Shown here in pieces: positions 16,207-28,645 of a stretch of 56,619 nt of DNA. Both the position numbers and the translations under genes were made by a program. The stretch is taken from positions 1-56,619 of the forward strand of contig LQGW01000019.1 of NCBI GenBank assembly GCA_002838815.1, in the 5' to 3' direction. This DNA comes from Clostridiaceae bacterium JG1575. Lineage in GTDB: Bacteria; Bacillota; Clostridia; Clostridiales; Clostridiaceae. How positions within the stretch are numbered: the stretch's first letter is position 1; each line of letters starts with the position of its first letter. The notes beneath the pieces were generated by a model, which saw only the letters and a program-made list of their open reading frames with translations, ran no database searches and was not told the DNA's origin.

Positions 16207-18479
16207 GGCAACTCCTCCCTTTCCGGGTCCAAAAATGCCTCTTTTTGCAAACCATCCCTTGGGGGCTCTTGATGTGGAAAACCCTCCTGAGCCCTTCGCA
16301 GCCGCCAGCCTAGGGAGGTATGGCGCTGAAACGAGCGATCATTTGCGACCATGAAGCGCAGCGCCCTAGAACTCCCGATCAAGACCACTAGGGCTCGGGC
16401 TCTAGTAACCGCGGTGTACAGCAAATTGCGATTCATCAAAAGAGGCGGTCCCATAAAGACCGGCAACAGCACCACTGGAAATTCTGAGCCCTGGCTTTTG
16501 TGAATGGTAATGGCGTAGGCCAGCTCCAAATCGTCCAAATCCCCCACGCCGTAATCCACATAGCGATCCTCATACTGCACCGTGACAATCTGATCTTCCT
16601 TGGCTAGGGACGCTACATACCCCACATCTCCATTGAACACTCCGGTTTCTTCCGCCTCGATTCCCGGGATTGCTTCTAGGGTGTTGCGGGATTTTAACTG
16701 GTAGTTGTTGCGGTTTTGCATGACCTTATCGCCGATGCGAAATTCGGTGAAGCCCGCTGAAGCTCCCTTGGGATTGAGCACCCCTTTTAAGTGCTCATTG
16801 AGGGCGTGAATGCCCAAATCTCCTTTGCGCATGGGGGAGAGCACCTGAATGTCGCGCAAGGGGTCCCACTCTTGATGAAATTTTGGCAACCGCTCTTGCA
16901 CCAGGCCAATGAGGCAATCCACCGTGGCGGGGGCATCGGGAGTCTCAAGGAAGAAAAAATCCCCCGCCCGCGCATTCATCAAAGGCGCCTCACCATGATT
17001 GATCCGGTGAGCATTGACGGTGATCATGGATTCCTTGCCTTGGCGATAAATCCGCTCAAGACGCACCACCGGACAGGCGCCCCCTTCCATAATGTCGGAG
17101 AGCACCCGGCCTGGGCCCACGCTGGGCAGCTGATCGGCATCCCCCACCAATACCAAGCGAGTACTCTGCTTTAGAGAGGACACGAGGTGCTTCATCAAGA
17201 GGACATCGATCATGGAGGCCTCATCGATGATGACGCAGTCCGCCTCCAAAAGGTCGCCCTCTTGGTCGTCAATGCCCTCCTCGCTCATGCCCAAAGAGAG
17301 CATTCGATGGATGGTTTTGGCTTCGCCTCCTGTGGCTTCACTCATTCGCTTGGCGGCGCGCCCCGTGGGAGCCGCCATCAAAACCTTTTGGTTTGAGCGC
17401 TCCAATAGGGTTAAAATGGCTTTGATAATGGTGGTTTTCCCCGTGCCTGGGCCCCCCGTGATGACGACCATCCCCTCTTCCACAACACTCAGTATCGCTT
17501 TTTTTTGCTGCGGATGCAGCGTCAGGTGATGCTCCTTCTCATAGCGCTCGAAAAACTGCTCCGGGTTAACCTTCAGCCGGGGGAAGACTTGCCTGCCTCC
17601 CAAAAGAAGATGCTCCGCAATCTGCACCTCGCTGTGCCAGTAGCTGCCGATGAAGGCGCATTGCTCGCCATCGATCTCCTCCACCTTTAGGCTGTCCTGA
17701 AGAATCATGTGCCTAAGTGCGGTCAAAATGGACGCCTCCTCAACCTCCAAAAGCTTCCCTGCCTCTTTTAATAGAGCCGTCAAGGGCATACAGGTATTCC
17801 CCGCGCCGCCAAAGGCTGCCACGGTATAATGGAGCCCACTCTCGATGCGAAAGGGGGAATCCTTCTCAATGCCCAGGTTCATGGCGATGCGATCCGCCGT
17901 GCGAAAGCCAAAGCTCGGAATGTCCTCACAAAGAACGTACGGGTTTTCCCGCACGCGCCCGATGGCGGCTTGTCCGTACCGATTGTATATTTTCATGCAT
18001 TGTCGCGGCGTCACGCCATAGCTTTGCAAAAAGACCATAATGGTTCGAACTTCACGGCTACGCTCATAACTTTGGGCGATGCGCTCCAGCTTTTTTTCGC
18101 CAATCCCCTCCACTTCCTTGAGCCTTGTTATATCCTCATCCATGACCTCAAAGAGCTCCAGCCCAAAGTAAGCCACCAGGCGTTTGGCCAACGCTGGGCC
18201 AATGCCCGCCAGCACGCCGGAGGAGAGGTATCGTTCGAGCCCTTCCTTCGTTTCCGGTCGGATTTCCTCTGCCTTTTCAACTTTCAGCTGAGGGCCGAAG
18301 CTTTTGTGCTCCACCATCTCGCCTTCAAGCGCCACCAACATGCCTTCATAAACCCAAGGCAAGGTGCCCGTAAAGGTCAAAACAGTGCCGGCTCCCTTGA
18401 CGCGAGCCACCACATATCCGGTTTCTTCATTCCGGTAAATGATGTCCTTGACCGTTCCTTTAATATCCAGCTCCTCCAC
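16203..18479 (-). CDS. recD2: RecD2-type SF1B DNA helicase
   Basis: A 758-residue 5'-to-3' DNA helicase of the RecD2 family, which acts without RecBC in replication and repair. Order: N-terminal OB-like domain beginning EELDIKGTVKDIIYRNEETG, helix-hairpin-helix region (SSGVLAGIGPALAKRL, KEVEGIGEKKLERI), Walker A VVITGGPGTGKTTIIKAI, Walker B CVIIDEASMIDV, VGDADQLPSVGPGRV, and the C-terminal SH3-like and motif VI region YAITIHKSQGSEFPVV and TAVTRARALV. The start is unclear: GTG at 18479 gives the normal N-terminus, but the best ribosome site (AAGGAGGTGGAGG) overlaps it. A TATAAT close upstream suggests a very short leader. It heads the operon with the ComFA-like gene and comFC. Confidence 0.93.
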   Translation of the reverse strand: MEELDIKGTVKDIIYRNEETGYVVARVKGAGTVLTFTGTLPWVYEGMLVALEGEMVEHKSFGPQLKVEKAEEIRPETKEGLERYLSSGVLAGIGPALAKRLVAYFGLELFEVMDEDITRLKEVEGIGEKKLERIAQSYERSREVRTIMVFLQSYGVTPRQCMKIYNRYGQAAIGRVRENPYVLCEDIPSFGFRTADRIAMNLGIEKDSPFRIESGLHYTVAAFGGAGNTCMPLTALLKEAGKLLEVEEASILTALRHMILQDSLKVEEIDGEQCAFIGSYWHSEVQIAEHLLLGGRQVFPRLKVNPEQFFERYEKEHHLTLHPQQKKAILSVVEEGMVVITGGPGTGKTTIIKAILTLLERSNQKVLMAAPTGRAAKRMSEATGGEAKTIHRMLSLGMSEEGIDDQEGDLLEADCVIIDEASMIDVLLMKHLVSSLKQSTRLVLVGDADQLPSVGPGRVLSDIMEGGACPVVRLERIYRQGKESMITVNAHRINHGEAPLMNARAGDFFFLETPDAPATVDCLIGLVQERLPKFHQEWDPLRDIQVLSPMRKGDLGIHALNEHLKGVLNPKGASAGFTEFRIGDKVMQNRNNYQLKSRNTLEAIPGIEAEETGVFNGDVGYVASLAKEDQIVTVQYEDRYVDYGVGDLDDLELAYAITIHKSQGSEFPVVLLPVFMGPPLLMNRNLLYTAVTRARALVVLIGSSRALRFMVANDRSFQRHTSLGWRLRRAQEGFPHQEPPRDGLQKEAFLDPEREELP

Positions 18480-18705
18480 CTCCTTGGCTTGTCTTTCTCC
18501 ATTATACCGAAGATCGGTGCGAAATTCCGAATCTTTCTGCTCCCACGCTCCCTAGTATTTTGGCGCGTTCCCCCTTTTTCATGCATCGGGCCCCTCTTCT
18601 TCTGGATCCGGCATCCTGCTACAATAAAAGATAAGGAACAGCGTCCCCTGGGACAAGACCCCATAAGGACCCGGAATCCATTCCCTGGATTCGAAAGGAG
18701 ATCCC

Positions 18706-19905
18706 ATGATATTCAATAATGTTCAATTAATCACCCCCGATAGCTCCTTCCTAGGAGCCCTACGCCTCGATGGCGCAACCATCCAAGAAATCCGAAGCCC
18801 GGAGGATCTGCCCTTTACGGCCGCCCCCGGCGAAGCCGTTTGGGACGCAAACGGCCAATACATCCTCTCCCCTGGGTTCATCGACGTGCACATCCACGGT
18901 GCCGGCGGCGCCGACACGATGGACGCAAGCTTGGAGAGCCTTTGCACGATCTCGGAGACCATCAGCCGCTTCGGGACCACCTCATTTTTAGCCACCACCA
19001 TGACCCAGTCTCCCGAACGGGTTCGCGCCGCCGTACAGGCTGTGAAAAAATGGGGGCCGGAAGTTCGGGGCGCTCAGATTCTCGGTCTTCACCTGGAAGG
19101 CCCCTTCATCAGCCCCGAGGCCATTGGCGCCCAAAACCCCAACTTTGTTGCCGCCCCTTCGGTGTCGCTCTTTCAGTCCCTCGTAGAAGAAGCGGAGGAT
19201 TTGGTCGTTACCGTGACCTTGGCCCCCGAACGCCAAGGGGCTGAAGAATTGATCCGTTACCTTCGGGGCAAGGACATCAATGCCGCCATGGGACACACCA
19301 AAGCAACCTATGAACAAGCCAAAGAAGGCATGTCCTGGGGCTGCAACCATGCCACCCACCTATTCAACGCCATGACCGGCCTGCACCATCGGGCCCCCGG
19401 GGTGGTGGGGGCCGTGCTGGACTCGGACATTACCGCAGAAACCATCGCCGACGGCATTCACGTTCTTTGGCCGGTGCTTCGAAGCGTTTATCACCTCATG
19501 GCCCCAGAACGCATGATTCTCGTCACCGATGCCATGATGGCCTGCGGCATGCATGAGGGAACGTATTCCTTGGGCGGTCAAAAAGTGTTCGTCAAAGACG
19601 GCGCCGCTCGCTTGGAAAAAGGCGCTTTGGCCGGTTCGATCCTAACCATGGGCGATGCGGTCAAAAATGTGGCGCAACATACCGACCTTGCACTGCATGA
19701 AGTTCTGCGCATGGCTACCTTCAATCCCGCACGACTATGTGGCGTCGCCGATCGCAAAGGGCGCTTGGCCCCAGGCTATGATGCAGATCTCGTCCTTTTG
19801 AACAAGGATCTAGACGTTTGCGCCGTCTTCGTCCAAGGCCGATTGGTTCATCAATCCCCCACTGGTCCCTTTCCCGCCGCCCACGCAGCTCCCGATAAAA
19901 AATAA
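18706..19905 (+). CDS. nagA: N-acetylglucosamine-6-phosphate deacetylase
   Basis: A 399-residue amidohydrolase removing acetate from GlcNAc-6-phosphate in amino-sugar and wall recycling. The metal and active-site motifs are all visible: GFIDVHIHGAGGADTMD, HLEGPFISPEAIGAQ, MGHTKATYEQA, NHATHLFNAM, LVTDAMMACG, and the closing ATFNPARLCGVADRKG. ATG at 18706 follows AAAGGAGATCCC. A weak promoter (TTCTTC, 17 bases, TACAAT) lies in the short divergent space facing recD2. No nagB or PTS gene is adjacent; the gene is monocistronic with a compound hairpin terminator behind it. Confidence 0.95.
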   Translation: MIFNNVQLITPDSSFLGALRLDGATIQEIRSPEDLPFTAAPGEAVWDANGQYILSPGFIDVHIHGAGGADTMDASLESLCTISETISRFGTTSFLATTMTQSPERVRAAVQAVKKWGPEVRGAQILGLHLEGPFISPEAIGAQNPNFVAAPSVSLFQSLVEEAEDLVVTVTLAPERQGAEELIRYLRGKDINAAMGHTKATYEQAKEGMSWGCNHATHLFNAMTGLHHRAPGVVGAVLDSDITAETIADGIHVLWPVLRSVYHLMAPERMILVTDAMMACGMHEGTYSLGGQKVFVKDGAARLEKGALAGSILTMGDAVKNVAQHTDLALHEVLRMATFNPARLCGVADRKGRLAPGYDADLVLLNKDLDVCAVFVQGRLVHQSPTGPFPAAHAAPDKK

Positions 19906-19907
19906 AG

Positions 19908-20000
19908 AAAAGATCCGCCTTATCCAATGAAGCGAACCCCCAAAAGTAAGACCAAAATCCAACTTTTGGGGATCCTCTCATAAGAGGGCGGATCTTTTTT
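19908..20000. terminator. Compound bidirectional terminator
   Basis: An outer stem AAAAGATCCGCC/GGCGGATCTTTT encloses an inner stem CCCCAAAAGT/ACTTTTGGGG. Ts follow on both strands. It separates the convergent nagA and metallophosphoesterase genes. Confidence 0.85.
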
Positions 20001-20044
20001 CTATCCTGAGCCAGTCCTTGGGCGTCGATGCGAGGGGAGCTCTT

Positions 20045-20956
20045 TTAGAGCTCTTTAATCAACGCCCGAACCTTCATGGGCATATCCCAGGGCGCCTCGC
20101 CGGAGCGCAAAATCAAAAGCACCACCTCCGGCCGGTTGCCGAGCCGAGGAAGCGGCTTTGATAGCCCCAATCCACTGGAGACGTATAGATGACTTCCTTT
20201 GTAGGAGAAAAGCCCCTTATCGAGCTCCGGGAAAAAATGCCACGTGGGCGAGAGAACTCCACCAAGCCCGGGCAGACGAAGGACGCCCCCATGGACGTGC
20301 CCTGAGAGCATCAGATCATAGCCATAGGATGCGATGGAGCGAAAATAATAGGGCCGGTGACATAAAGCAACATTGAACTGCTCCGGATCGGGCAAAGGCA
20401 GTTCCCGGAAGGGTTCAAAGGACTCTTCCTCCAGATGAATGTCTTCATAGATCCCACGACGGTCGGCAAGCCCTGCAAAGCGAATGGGACGCCCCGGCAT
20501 CTGCCAAGAATCATGGGCTAGTCGGACGACGCCCAAATGGTCCAATCGTTCGAACAGACGCGTTTCCTCCCGCCCCTGAAGGGTTTTGCTTTCTTTTTGG
20601 GATTCATGATTGCCCGTCACGTAGAGCTTGGGCAGATCGCGGTCCAAGCGGGTGATAAGCTCCAAGAAAGAAGTTCCTTCATCCCGGATGTGGTGAACCA
20701 TGTCCCCAGTCATGCAAAGAACATCCGGCTGGGCCGCCGTGATCATGGCCGCCAAACGGCTGTTGTGACGCCCATAGCGGGCCCCGTGCAAATCAGTAAT
20801 TTGGGCAATGCGCAAACGATCCAATGAAGGATCCAGATCCTTTAGATAAAGCTCTCGGATAACTAGGTGTAGGGCTTGATTTTGCACCACCTCATAGACG
20901 CTGAGCGCTGCGATTCCTGTGGCTGCAATGACTAGGTGCGGCAAATACTTTTTCAA
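20045..20956 (-). CDS. YkuE-like membrane-anchored metallophosphoesterase
   Basis: A 303-residue calcineurin-type phosphoesterase with an N-terminal membrane anchor (YLPHLVIAATGIAALSVYEV) and the catalytic domain outside the membrane by analogy with YkuE-type proteins. Motifs: RIAQITDLHGARYG, CMTGDMV, YVTGNHE, and LSGHVHGG, so all metal ligands are present. TTG at 20956 is chosen as start: GGGAGGAG lies six bases upstream, while the ATG at 20995 has no ribosome site and adds an unlikely N-terminus. The substrate is unknown; lipid or wall-linked phosphoesters are possible. Confidence 0.82.
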   Translation of the reverse strand: MKKYLPHLVIAATGIAALSVYEVVQNQALHLVIRELYLKDLDPSLDRLRIAQITDLHGARYGRHNSRLAAMITAAQPDVLCMTGDMVHHIRDEGTSFLELITRLDRDLPKLYVTGNHESQKESKTLQGREETRLFERLDHLGVVRLAHDSWQMPGRPIRFAGLADRRGIYEDIHLEEESFEPFRELPLPDPEQFNVALCHRPYYFRSIASYGYDLMLSGHVHGGVLRLPGLGGVLSPTWHFFPELDKGLFSYKGSHLYVSSGLGLSKPLPRLGNRPEVVLLILRSGEAPWDMPMKVRALIKEL

Positions 20957-21125
20957 GACGTCTCCTCCCTCAAAGCAATGAAGAAATCCATCCATGGAAT
21001 TCCATGGCTTCGATCTTTTTTAGTATACGTCAAATCGAACGGGAAAAAAACACCCCGCGCGACAAGGCGCCCCTTCTGCTTGGACCCAACACCCGCTTGG
21101 TCCCTTTTGGCCTCCTTCGCTTCAA

Positions 21126-21174
21126 AAGCCCCCCGAAGAACGGCTGATACCATACGCCGTTCTTCGGGGGGCTT
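21126..21174 (-). terminator. metK terminator
   Basis: AAGCCCCCCGAAGAACGGC pairs perfectly with GCCGTTCTTCGGGGGGCTT over 19 bases, followed on the minus strand by TTTTG. Confidence 0.92.
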
Positions 21175-21190
21175 CAAAGAGCGATCGCTC

Positions 21191-22390
21191 TTATGCTTTT
21201 TGCGCCAATTCCTTCATGGCGCTTTGAATCGCGTCGACGCGGTTGAGCTCTTCCCAAGGCAAATTCAGATCGCTTCGTCCAAAATGGCCATAGGCAGCTA
21301 CCTGACGATAGAGGGGACGACGTAGATTCAAGGTCTTAATGATGGCGCCGGGCCGCAGATCAAAGACTCGATGAATCACTTTAATGATCGCGTCAGAATC
21401 CATCGTTCCCGTGCCGAAGGTATCCACTTCAATGGACACAGGTTCGGCCACGCCGATGGCGTAGGCCAATTCGATTTCGATCTTATCGGCCACCCCAGCA
21501 GCAACTAGGTTTTTAGCCACCCAGCGCGCTGCATATGCCGCAGAACGATCCACCTTCGTGGGATCCTTACCCGAGAAGCAACCCCCGCCATGGCGTCCGT
21601 AGCCGCCATAGGTGTCCACAATGATCTTACGGCCCGTGAGGCCCGAATCTGCGCCCGGACCGCCCAACACAAAGCGACCGGTGGGATTGATGAAATAACG
21701 GGTGTTTTCATCCAAAAGATATGCGGGAATCACCGGCAGAATCACCTGTTCGCGGATGTCCTGGGTGATTTGCTCCAAGCTCACATCCGGTGCATGCTGT
21801 GTGGAGATGACGATGGTGTCCACCCGTACGGGCGTTTCATCTTCATATTCCACCGTAACCTGGGTTTTTCCGTCCGGCCGAAGATACGGCAGGGTTTTGT
21901 CCTTTCGCACCATTGCTAAGCGGCGGGCCAGCTGATGCGCCAAATCAATGGGCATGGGCAGATAGTTTTCCGTTTCGTTGGTAGCAAACCCGAACATCAT
22001 GCCCTGATCTCCGGCACCAAAGGTTTCCTCAAAGGTTTTTTGCGCCTCGCCACGAGCTTCCAGAGCGTTGTCCACGCCCATGGCGATATCCGGACTTTGT
22101 TCGTTGATGGTGGTCACTACCGCGCAGGTTTCGGCATCGAAACCATATTTTGCCCGTACGTAGCCGATCTCTTTAATGGTTTTTCGCACCAGCTTTTGAA
22201 TGTCGATGTAGCAGGACGTGGTGATTTCGCCCATGACCATGACCAGTCCCGTGGTGGCACAGGTCTCGCAGGCCACTCGGGCATCAGGGTCATCGGTTAG
22301 GATGGCGTCCAGTACTGCGTCGGATATTTGGTCGCAGACTTTATCCGGATGTCCCTCCGTGACGGATTCAGATGTGAATAATCGTTTCAT
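21191..22390 (-). CDS. metK: S-adenosylmethionine synthetase
   Basis: A 399-residue MAT enzyme making SAM from methionine and ATP. Conserved segments are [36 protein letters not shown], the P-loop-like [20 protein letters not shown], and [20 protein letters not shown]. The length and start are standard. Expression is controlled by the SAM-I riboswitch and terminator at 22471-22612. The upstream tRNA cluster ends only about 20 bases before the riboswitch, and I see no promoter in between, so metK may be transcribed from the tRNA promoter at 22936-22965. Confidence 0.98.
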   Translation of the reverse strand: MKRLFTSESVTEGHPDKVCDQISDAVLDAILTDDPDARVACETCATTGLVMVMGEITTSCYIDIQKLVRKTIKEIGYVRAKYGFDAETCAVVTTINEQSPDIAMGVDNALEARGEAQKTFEETFGAGDQGMMFGFATNETENYLPMPIDLAHQLARRLAMVRKDKTLPYLRPDGKTQVTVEYEDETPVRVDTIVISTQHAPDVSLEQITQDIREQVILPVIPAYLLDENTRYFINPTGRFVLGGPGADSGLTGRKIIVDTYGGYGRHGGGCFSGKDPTKVDRSAAYAARWVAKNLVAAGVADKIEIELAYAIGVAEPVSIEVDTFGTGTMDSDAIIKVIHRVFDLRPGAIIKTLNLRRPLYRQVAAYGHFGRSDLNLPWEELNRVDAIQSAMKELAQKA

Positions 22391-22470
22391 GACATACCTC
22401 CCGGTTCATGATTATCATAAGGGGTGAGATGAGCCTCTGTCCTCGCCCAAAAAGGTGGTTTTGACCATGA

Positions 22471-22500
22471 AAAATCCCCCTTGCCGGCAAGACAAGAGGG
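22471..22500 (-). terminator. Regulatory terminator of the SAM-I riboswitch
   Basis: On the minus strand CCCTCTTG pairs with CAAGGGGG across a nine-base loop and is followed by ATTTTTC. It is the expression platform: formed when SAM is bound, it stops transcription before metK. Confidence 0.85.
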
Positions 22501-22513
22501 AGTAAAACACCAT

Positions 22514-22612
22514 CTCTCATCTTGCGATCATCATCGCCGGAATTGGCACCGTACGCTTTCGCCGGTTGCCGGGTTTCACAGGGCCTAGTCCCTCCACCTC
22601 TCTGGATAAGAG
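22514..22612 (-). ncRNA. SAM-I (S-box) riboswitch
   Basis: All S-box landmarks are present on the minus strand in order: CTCTTATCCAGAGAGG (P1 and the start of P2), TGGAGGGACTAGGCCC, GTGAAACCCGGCAACC, GGTGCCAATTCC, and the closing GATGAGAG that pairs back with CTCTTATC. It senses SAM and, through the terminator at 22471-22500, switches off metK. The 5' end lies about 20 bases downstream of a tRNA-Tyr. Confidence 0.97.
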
Positions 22613-22634
22613 CAGATATTCAGTTGTAGTTTGG

Positions 22635-22716
22635 TGGAGGAGAGTGGATTTGAACCACTGAAGTCTAAGACAACAGATTTACAGTCTGCCCCCTTTGGCC
22701 ACTCGGGAACTCCTCC
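22635..22716 (-). tRNA. tRNA-Tyr (anticodon GTA), copy 2
   Basis: Acceptor GGAGGAG pairs with CTCCTCC. The anticodon arm contains CAGACTGTAAATCTG, there is a long class II variable arm, and the T arm is GTTCAAATC. CCA is encoded (22632-22634). It is identical to the copy at 22834-22915. Its 5' end touches the encoded CCA of the preceding tRNA-Thr with no spacer. Confidence 0.97.
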
Positions 22717-22719
22717 TGG

Positions 22720-22791
22720 AGCTGGTGGTCAGAATCGAACTGACAACCTGCTGATTACAAATCAGCTGCTCTGCCTTTGAGCCACACCAGC
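22720..22791 (-). tRNA. tRNA-Thr (anticodon TGT)
   Basis: Acceptor GCTGGTG/CACCAGC, anticodon arm GCTGATTTGTAATCAGC with TGT, T loop GTTCGATTC. CCA is encoded at 22717-22719. Confidence 0.95.
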
Positions 22792-22833
22792 GTAAACAGG
22801 TCTGCCTATTGGCAGGGTATCGGAAAAATATGG

Positions 22834-22915
22834 TGGAGGAGAGTGGATTTGAACCACTGAAGTCTAAGACAACAGATTTACAGTCTGCCCCCTTTGGCCA
22901 CTCGGGAACTCCTCC
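22834..22915 (-). tRNA. tRNA-Tyr (anticodon GTA), copy 1
   Basis: First gene of the tRNA transcript, with sequence identical to the second tRNA-Tyr. CCA is encoded at 22831-22833. The promoter at 22936-22965 lies just upstream. Confidence 0.97.
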
Positions 22916-22935
22916 TTGATGAACCGACAAACACT

Positions 22936-22965
22936 ATTATATACGGCATTGACGCTATTTTTCAA
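22936..22965 (-). promoter_or_regulatory. Promoter of the tRNA Tyr-Thr-Tyr transcript
   Basis: Minus strand TTGAAA, 18 bases, TATAAT. The start point falls about 15 bases before the first tRNA. It probably also feeds the metK riboswitch. Confidence 0.8.
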
Positions 22966-23054
22966 GCCCTTTTTCCGACTTTCTTATAAATTCTTGCTGA
23001 TTCCTCGACCCAAGTCCTCCTTGAAGGCTCGTCCCGCCCCCGCTCGCGCCCATT

Positions 23055-23100
23055 AAAAAACCCCCTGCCCCTTGAAGGATCGCACAATCCTCGAGGGCAG
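23055..23100 (-). terminator. Terminator of the atp operon
   Basis: CTGCCCTCGAGGAT pairs with ATCCTTCAAGGGGCAG, followed on the minus strand by GGGGTTTTTT, directly behind atpC. Confidence 0.88.
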
Positions 23101-23110
23101 AAGGTTCTAG

Positions 23111-25795
<2,685 letters not shown>

Positions 25796-25797
25796 AC

Positions 25798-27318
25798 TTA
25801 CACCTTCCGTCCGCCGTAGTAGTCCCGGGTAAACTCTTGGATCGCAAGATCCAGTTTGTTCGTGAGTTCTCCCGTTAAATCCCCTTGCGTCAAAATGTCT
25901 TTGCCGATGTCTCGGTGGTAGGTGTCCATGAACTCCAAAAATTCACTTTCAAAACGCCCCACATCGCGAACATCGATGTGATTGAGCTTGTTGTTCATGA
26001 CCGCATAAAGGATCATAATCTGCTTTTCATAGCGCATGGGCTGATATTGCGGTTGTTTTAATACCTCCACAATCCGCTGCCCCTTGTCCAAAAGGTTTTT
26101 GGAGGAGGCATCCAAATCGGTCCCGAACTGAGAGAAGGACTCCAATTCCCGATATTGGGCCAAATCCAAACGCAGCTTTCCAGAAACCTTCTTCATGGCC
26201 TTGCTTTGCGCATTGCCGCCAACTCGGGATACCGAAATACCAGGGTTGATGGCGGGGCGAATGCCATTGTAGAACAGATCCGACTGCAAAAAGATCTGTC
26301 CGTCGGTGATGGAAATAACGTTGGTGGGAATGTAGGCGGTAATATCTCCGGCAAGGGTCTCAATAATGGGCAGCGCCGTCATGGACCCCCCGCCCAGATC
26401 GTCCGAAAGCCGAGCAGCGCGCTCAAGGAGTCGGGAGTGAATGTAAAAGACATCCCCTGGATAAGCCTCCCGTCCGGGCGGACGGCGAAGCAAGAGAGAC
26501 ATGGCCCGGTAGGCCACGGCATGCTTGGACAAATCATCGTAGACGACCAAAACATCCCGGCCTTTATTCATGAAGTATTCAGCAATAGCGCAACCTGTAT
26601 AGGGGGATAAGTACTGCAGCGGAGCGCTCTGCGAGGCCGTAGCCGACACAATGGTCGTATAATCCATGGCTCCAGCTTTGGTCAAGACATTATAAATGCT
26701 GGCGACGGTGCTCTGCTTTTGCCCAATGGCCACATAAACACAAAGGACATTTTTCCCTTTTTGATTCAAGATGGTGTCCAGGGCAATCTGGGTTTTTCCC
26801 GTCTGACGGTCCCCGATGATCAGTTCGCGCTGCCCTCGGCCAATGGGCACCATGGAGTCAATGGCCTTGATGCCCGTCTCCAAAGGCACCGATACCGACT
26901 TACGCTCGATGATTCCTGGGGCCGGAACCTCTACCGGACGAGAGGCTTTGGTTTCAATGGGACCCTTGCCGTCAATGGCTTCGCCCAAGGCGTTGACCAC
27001 TCGACCGATCATGGCTTCCCCCACGGGGACCTCCACCACTCGGCCGGTTTTTCGCACAATGTCCCCTTCCTTTACGGCATCCGCCGCACCCAAAATTACG
27101 GCCCCCACGTTGTCGTATTCAAGATTCAGCGCCATGGCCCGGATGCCGCCGGAGAACTCCAAAAGCTCTCCTTCCATGCAGTTGTCCAGCCCATAGATGC
27201 GTGCGATGCCGTCGCCGATTTGCACGACACTGCCCGAATCCACTGTTTCGATTTTCTTGTCAAAACGCTCAATCTCCGTACGAATGACGGAGGTGATTTC
27301 TTCTGGTTTGATCTTCAT
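25798..27318 (-). CDS. atpA: ATP synthase F1 subunit alpha
   Basis: The 506-residue non-catalytic nucleotide-binding subunit. P-loop region [49 protein letters not shown] and the signature [14 protein letters not shown] are all present. It overlaps the end of atpH by four bases. Confidence 0.99.
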   Translation of the reverse strand: MKIKPEEITSVIRTEIERFDKKIETVDSGSVVQIGDGIARIYGLDNCMEGELLEFSGGIRAMALNLEYDNVGAVILGAADAVKEGDIVRKTGRVVEVPVGEAMIGRVVNALGEAIDGKGPIETKASRPVEVPAPGIIERKSVSVPLETGIKAIDSMVPIGRGQRELIIGDRQTGKTQIALDTILNQKGKNVLCVYVAIGQKQSTVASIYNVLTKAGAMDYTTIVSATASQSAPLQYLSPYTGCAIAEYFMNKGRDVLVVYDDLSKHAVAYRAMSLLLRRPPGREAYPGDVFYIHSRLLERAARLSDDLGGGSMTALPIIETLAGDITAYIPTNVISITDGQIFLQSDLFYNGIRPAINPGISVSRVGGNAQSKAMKKVSGKLRLDLAQYRELESFSQFGTDLDASSKNLLDKGQRIVEVLKQPQYQPMRYEKQIMILYAVMNNKLNHIDVRDVGRFESEFLEFMDTYHRDIGKDILTQGDLTGELTNKLDLAIQEFTRDYYGGRKV

Positions 27319-27869
27319 ACTTGGTTTTCCTCGATGCGGGCAAACATGGACTGCCGAATGTCCTCCAACGAAGAGCGAAGACTTCCGTCCATCAAGTCGT
27401 CTCCGACGCGGACCACCATGCCACCGATGATGGCGGGATCCACCGTCTCGTCGATTTGCACTTTTTTGTGGTACTTCTTGGTCAGCACCCGCTCCAGTTC
27501 CTCCCGCTGTTCTTGTTTTAGGGGCTGGACGGTTCGAATTCGTGCAATCACCGTTCCCCGGTGTTCCAGATCGATTTTCTTTAGTTCTTCCAATTTCTCT
27601 TTCAAAAAGAGAATACGGTCCTTTTCAATGAGGATCAAAAGAAAGGTGAGAAGGTCCTCATCAATCTTCCCCTTGAATAGGTTGATGAAAAACTTCTTTT
27701 TTTCTTTGGTGGAAATCTCCGGATGCCGAATCACCCGCTGAAAATCCGCCGACTCATCGATGACCTTTACAATACCGGTCAGATCGTCAATGTACTTGTC
27801 CACCCGACCCTTGGCCTCAGCCACATCATAAAGGGCCTGGGCATAGCGCCGATCGAGAAATTCATACAT
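27315..27869 (-). CDS. atpH: ATP synthase F1 subunit delta
   Basis: A 184-residue OSCP/delta subunit joining the peripheral stalk to the F1 head. N-terminal helical domain [18 protein letters not shown] and the C-terminal signature [20 protein letters not shown] are characteristic. Start and stop touch both neighbouring genes, giving tight coupling. Confidence 0.95.
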   Translation of the reverse strand: MYEFLDRRYAQALYDVAEAKGRVDKYIDDLTGIVKVIDESADFQRVIRHPEISTKEKKKFFINLFKGKIDEDLLTFLLILIEKDRILFLKEKLEELKKIDLEHRGTVIARIRTVQPLKQEQREELERVLTKKYHKKVQIDETVDPAIIGGMVVRVGDDLMDGSLRSSLEDIRQSMFARIEENQV

Positions 27870-28351
27870 TATTCTTCCCCCAGCTTTTTGATGACGTCAT
27901 CCACCAGCCGATCGTGGGTCGCTTCCGAAGCGTCCGAGCCGATGGCTTTTTGGGACAAGGCCGTGGCCAGCTCCACTACATTGCGCCGCATTTCTTTGCG
28001 GGCCTGTTCGCGCTCGCGTTCAGCGTCGGTGTTGCCCCGCCGGACAATAAGACGCGCTTCTTCCCGAGCATCACCCACGATGTCCTCGTAAAGATCTTCC
28101 GCCTTATGCTTGTAATCATTGATAAGGGCAATGCCGCGCTCTTTCGCGGTGTGATTGGTTTCTTCTGCTTGGGCCAGCAGCCGCTCGGCTTCTTCCCGAT
28201 CGGCGATGGCTTTATCGATGTTGTCCCGAACGATGTTGTTTCGTTCCTCCATGGCCGCTTTGATCTTTTTGAAAAAGAAAAAACGGACGATGAAGTAAAA
28301 AATCATAAAATTAAGGACACTCGCCAGTATTTCGCTTACTTCAATGCTCAT
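27869..28351 (-). CDS. atpF: ATP synthase Fo subunit b
   Basis: The 160-residue peripheral stalk. One N-terminal membrane helix (SVLNFMIFYFIVRFFFF) is followed by a long charged coiled coil (KAAMEERNNIVRDNIDKAI onward) and a C-terminal part packing on delta. There is a single b gene, with no b' copy. Ribosome site GGAGGAAAGG lies upstream. Confidence 0.95.
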   Translation of the reverse strand: MSIEVSEILASVLNFMIFYFIVRFFFFKKIKAAMEERNNIVRDNIDKAIADREEAERLLAQAEETNHTAKERGIALINDYKHKAEDLYEDIVGDAREEARLIVRRGNTDAEREREQARKEMRRNVVELATALSQKAIGSDASEATHDRLVDDVIKKLGEE

Positions 28352-28414
28352 CCTTTCCTCCTGAAGGTCTTCTTGTTCCGGTTCATGATTCGGTGCAAAA
28401 GGGCCATGCGCCGG

Positions 28415-28645
28415 TTAGCTCAATCCGACAAAAATAAGGAGGATGGCAACCAAAAGACCGTAGATGGCGGTTGCTTCCGCAAATGCCGACCCGATGACTA
28501 GCACCGTGATGATCTTTCCGGAAGCCTCGGGCTGACGGGAGACCGATTCCACGGCCTTTCCAGTGGCAAGTCCTGTGGAGATTCCTGCTCCGACACCGGT
28601 AAAAACTGCAAGAGCTGCCGCAAGGGCTCTCATTCCTAATTCCAT
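28415..28645 (-). CDS. atpE: ATP synthase Fo subunit c
   Basis: A 76-residue hairpin of two membrane helices forming the rotor ring. Loop motif [12 protein letters not shown] and the ion-binding carboxylate in [14 protein letters not shown] are clear. The glutamine in the first helix and the serine after the glutamate that mark sodium-type rings appear to be replaced (threonine and alanine by my alignment), so proton coupling is more likely. The inner helix is short before [16 protein letters not shown] 174-base gap separates it from atpB. Confidence 0.95.
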   Translation of the reverse strand: MELGMRALAAALAVFTGVGAGISTGLATGKAVESVSRQPEASGKIITVLVIGSAFAEATAIYGLLVAILLIFVGLS

